DNA of 7,305 nt from CAYYJM01 sp964471755 (GTDB lineage: Bacteria > Planctomycetota > Planctomycetia > Gemmatales > Gemmataceae): assembly GCA_964471755.1 (NCBI GenBank), contig CAYYJM010000291.1, forward strand, positions 1-7,305, written 5' to 3'. The position numbers and the translations under genes are program-made. Shown here piece by piece: positions 5,569-7,305 of the stretch. How positions within the stretch are numbered: position 1 is the first letter of the stretch; the number at the start of each line of letters is the position of its first letter. The notes below the pieces were generated by a model, which saw only the letters and a list, made by a program, of their open reading frames with translations, was not told the DNA's origin and did not search any database.

Positions 5569-6621
5569 ATGGCCTATTCGACTCCCGATGACCTGGCCGG
5601 CGGTCTCCGTGATGGAAAGCCGGACGCCCGCGCCCGGCTCGAGGAACTCCTGCGCGACCCGCTGCTGCGTCTGTTCGAGCGTCTCGCCAGGGATCATCAA
5701 CTCGGCTACCCGGCCGACCATCTGCAACAGCGCGGACTGCGCCTGGTCGAGGTCTACGTCCGCTCCCGGCCGGTCGGTGCCTTCCGCGGTCAGACCTGGC
5801 GGGCGTTCCTGGCCGAGGTGCTGATGCACGTCGCACGTCTGCTCGAACAACCGCATGGTCGAGCCGGCGAGGCGGCCGAGACGCCCACCGCGCTGCCGGA
5901 CTTCACCGGCTACCAGTGCCAGGCGTTCTTCCGACCGTATGACCGCGTCGGCGACGCTTACTTTGGCGGCGACTGGTTCATCGCCCAGCACGACGCCGAG
6001 GGGGCGCTCTGGCTGCTGCTCGCCGACATCACCGGGCACGGTTACAGCGCCTATCTCCTGGCCAGCGCCCTGCCGCTGGTCTGGCGCATGGCCTGGGAGC
6101 GCGTCGGACGCCAGGTCGAGCCGGCGGATCTGCTGGCCCACGTTCACTCCCTTCTGGAGGATGTCCTGCCCGATGGAATCTACGTCGAGGGCACCCTGGT
6201 CAAGCTGCTACCGGAAGGGCAACTCGTCCTGCTCGCCGCCGGCGGCACCCGACTGCTGCTGCGTCGGCAGGGCGAGCTTCGACCCGAGTTGCTCAAGTAC
6301 CGTGGCTGCTGGCTGGGACTGATGCCACCGAATCCGAAGGAACAGCATCGACTCCAGATCAATCCCGGCGATGAGATGATCGTCGCGACCGACGGACTGT
6401 TCGACCAGCTGGAGGGCTTCCGCGGGCAGGGTCTGGCGGCGCACCTGGAGACGGTCAACTCGGCCCGACTGTTTGACTGGTTGCACGGCCTGGTCCTGGA
6501 GAGCCTGGCGGCCGAGCAGCAGAAGGACGACATCACCCTGGTGCTGTTACGGCGGCGATTCTCGGCACGCGAGATGCCGCAGACGACACCGCCGCCCCGA
6601 GCCACCGATGTTTCAGTGTGA
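5569..6621 (+). CDS. SpoIIE/PP2C-type serine phosphatase with sigma-70 region 2-like N-terminal domain
   Basis: The 350-residue protein has two parts. Residues about 115-330 form a SpoIIE-type PP2C phosphatase: GGD (133-135), LLADITGHGYSAYLLA (150-165) with D153, PGDEMIVATDGLFDQ (266-280) with D275, and KDDITLVLL (319-327). All acidic metal ligands are present, so it should be catalytic. The usual NAGH motif reads AAGGT. Such enzymes normally dephosphorylate STAS anti-anti-sigma proteins in partner-switching control of sigma factors. Residues about 7-92 align with region 2 of the sigma factor encoded next: LRDGKPDARARLEELL, then a helical stretch and GAFRGQTWRAFLAEVLMHVARLL. No region 4 follows. 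There is no transmembrane segment or signal peptide, so it is cytoplasmic. The 3' end overlaps the sigma gene by 14 bp. The ATG has only a weak GGCAGG upstream. Confidence 0.88.
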   Translation: MAYSTPDDLAGGLRDGKPDARARLEELLRDPLLRLFERLARDHQLGYPADHLQQRGLRLVEVYVRSRPVGAFRGQTWRAFLAEVLMHVARLLEQPHGRAGEAAETPTALPDFTGYQCQAFFRPYDRVGDAYFGGDWFIAQHDAEGALWLLLADITGHGYSAYLLASALPLVWRMAWERVGRQVEPADLLAHVHSLLEDVLPDGIYVEGTLVKLLPEGQLVLLAAGGTRLLLRRQGELRPELLKYRGCWLGLMPPNPKEQHRLQINPGDEMIVATDGLFDQLEGFRGQGLAAHLETVNSARLFDWLHGLVLESLAAEQQKDDITLVLLRRRFSAREMPQTTPPPRATDVSV

Positions 6622-7156
6622 CTGTCCGCCGTACGACTGTGCCGGCCGGGTGGCCCTCTACCTGGCCGGCGACCGGGACGCCGGCGACGAACTGGCCCGC
6701 AAGTTCGCTCCGCTGGTGCGTCGCATTGTCCAGCGGGTCCTGGGCGTGGCCCGACGCGAGGAGTGGGAGGACGCCGCCCAGGCGATCTTTCTGCGGTTGT
6801 TCGCCAACCTGGATCGCTGGGAGCAGCGCTGTCCGTTCTGCAAGTGGCTGGCCATCGTCGCAGGCCGGCGGGCCCTCGATCTGAGCAAGCTCCAGCCGGT
6901 CCTGGAACCGCTGCCGCTGGAAGAGATCGCCGATCCGAACCCGTCCGCGCCGCCGGTGGGCGAACTGGCCGAATGTCTGGAGGTGCTGCTGCGACGGTTC
7001 CCGCCAGAATGGAGGCAGCTGTGGGACTGGTTCGCTCAGGGTGTGTCGCGCGAGGAGATGGCCCAACGGGCCGGCAAGTCGTTGCGGACGGTGCAGTATC
7101 GCCTGGCCGAGATCCTCGATCAGCTCCGCGAGGGGCTGGGCGACCTGACGGGGTGA
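6608..7156 (+). CDS. ECF-type RNA polymerase sigma factor
   Basis: The 182-residue protein has a sigma region 2 at about 28-95 (LARKFAPLVRRIVQRVLG, DAAQAIFLRLFANLDRW, FCKWLAIVAGRRALDL). After a short acidic linker comes a region 4 helix-turn-helix at about 119-176 (LRRFPPEWRQLWDWFAQGVS, EEMAQRAGKSLRTVQYRL). It should direct RNA polymerase to a specific promoter set, recognising -10 DNA through region 2 and -35 through region 4. The ATG at 6608 lies inside the phosphatase gene, 14 bp before the end of its stop codon; there is no clear ribosome-binding site, so translational coupling is likely. Unusual features are the N-terminal cysteines C4-x-C6-x4-C11 and C75-P-F-C78, which could bind metal or sense redox. 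No anti-sigma gene follows; the next sequence is the structured repeat. Its targets are not identifiable here. Confidence 0.85.
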   Translation: MFQCDCPPYDCAGRVALYLAGDRDAGDELARKFAPLVRRIVQRVLGVARREEWEDAAQAIFLRLFANLDRWEQRCPFCKWLAIVAGRRALDLSKLQPVLEPLPLEEIADPNPSAPPVGELAECLEVLLRRFPPEWRQLWDWFAQGVSREEMAQRAGKSLRTVQYRLAEILDQLREGLGDLTG

Positions 7157-7180
7157 GGCGTGGTCTAACTTTTTTGGACT

Positions 7181-7198
7181 GCGGGGATTCTTCCCCGC
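7181..7198. repeat. Left-arm stem-loop of the inverted-repeat element
   Basis: Perfect 7-bp stem GCGGGGA/TCCCCGC closed by a TTCT loop, starting 25 bp after the sigma-factor stop codon. The six-T run (7170-7175) lies before rather than after it, which argues against a standard rho-independent terminator on the plus strand. Confidence 0.7.
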
Positions 7199-7269
7199 TC
7201 TGCCTTTCTGACTCGAGCGACGACCACGACCGACGGATCTGTAGAAGGAAAGCAAGCCAGAAAGGAAGA

Positions 7270-7287
7270 GCGGCAAAGAATTGCCGC
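7270..7287. repeat. Right-arm stem-loop of the inverted-repeat element
   Basis: Perfect 7-bp stem GCGGCAA/TTGCCGC closed by an AGAA loop, the complement of the left loop. Compared with the left arm, two stem base pairs differ and both are kept paired. Confidence 0.7.
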
Positions 7288-7305
7288 AGTCCAAAAAAGT
7301 CAGAA

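Larger units (their letters stand above)
7168..7300. repeat. 133-bp REPIN/MITE-like element with 43-bp inverted arms and internal stem-loops
   Basis: Positions 7168-7210 and 7258-7300 are inverted copies of each other, 38 of 43 positions matching, including a perfect outer 17 bp (ACTTTTTTGGACTGCGG and its complement). The loop between is 47 bp. Each arm also folds on itself: GCGGGGA-TTCT-TCCCCGC at 7181-7198 and GCGGCAA-AGAA-TTGCCGC at 7270-7287. No open frame of note lies within, so it would be non-autonomous. Paired inverted REP-like hairpins (REPINs) and miniature inverted-repeat elements have this shape. It begins 12 bp after the sigma-factor stop, and the window ends 5 bp after it, so a target-site duplication cannot be judged fully. 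A role in mRNA 3'-end protection or termination is possible, but neither hairpin is followed by a T-run in a useful direction. Confidence 0.7.

Noticed and set aside
4543..6147. 534-codon open frame on the minus strand
   Set aside because: It lies opposite surE and the phosphatase, both with intact catalytic motifs. Its translation has no recognisable domain and is typical of antisense shadows in GC-rich DNA.
7168..7300. Inverted repeat as a standard rho-independent terminator for the sigma-factor gene
   Set aside because: The T-run precedes the left hairpin and an A-run follows the right one, so neither hairpin has a downstream U-tract on the plus strand; the arm length also far exceeds a normal terminator.
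1..7305. CRISPR array, tRNA or rRNA genes, integrase or transposase genes
   Set aside because: No regularly spaced direct repeats, no cloverleaf or TTCGA-type arm with a matching acceptor, and no transposase or integrase motifs were found by eye.

Overview
This window is GC-rich chromosomal bacterial DNA that most resembles a member of the Planctomycetota, possibly a Gemmata-like lineage. The basis is indirect: a degenerate PIN gene sandwiched between two small proteins, a sigma-like/SpoIIE phosphatase fusion next to an ECF-type sigma factor, and a planctomycete-like small membrane protein. No rRNA or other phylogenetic marker is present, so the assignment is moderate-confidence inference. 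A run of 10 Ns at 4074-4083 marks an assembly gap, so this is a draft genome or metagenome bin.

Layout from left to right. (1) 2-1487, plus strand: nucleotide-sugar genes. The first is the 3' end of a dTDP-glucose 4,6-dehydratase (rmlB) and the second a complete GDP-4-keto-6-deoxy-D-mannose reductase-like SDR (rmd). They would supply deoxysugars for surface glycans. (2) 1558-2784, minus strand: a DEAD-box RNA helicase convergent with rmd. (3) 2785-3105: a divergent intergenic stretch with only weak promoter-like matches. (4) 3106-3702: a small multi-pass membrane protein of unknown function. (5) 3709-4673: a compact toxin-antitoxin-like operon. It starts at an inverted repeat that surrounds a -10-like TATAGT and ends on the ribosome-binding site. 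It encodes small protein A, then a VapC-like PIN protein (overlapping by ATGA and broken by the assembly gap), then small protein C, which looks like a diverged relative of A. (6) 4750-7156: surE (5'-nucleotidase), a SpoIIE/PP2C-type phosphatase with a sigma region 2-like N-terminal domain, and an ECF-type sigma factor whose start codon lies inside the phosphatase gene. These three are probably co-transcribed. (7) 7168-7300: a 133-bp structured element with 43-bp inverted arms. Each arm contains its own perfect 7-bp stem-loop, and four of the five mismatches between the arms are the two covarying base pairs inside those stem-loops. It resembles a REPIN/MITE-type mobile palindrome.

The points most worth following up are the structured inverted-repeat element at the right end, the sigma-like/phosphatase fusion coupled to a cysteine-containing sigma factor, and the antitoxin-PIN-antitoxin-like trio whose PIN protein appears to have lost some of its acidic residues.
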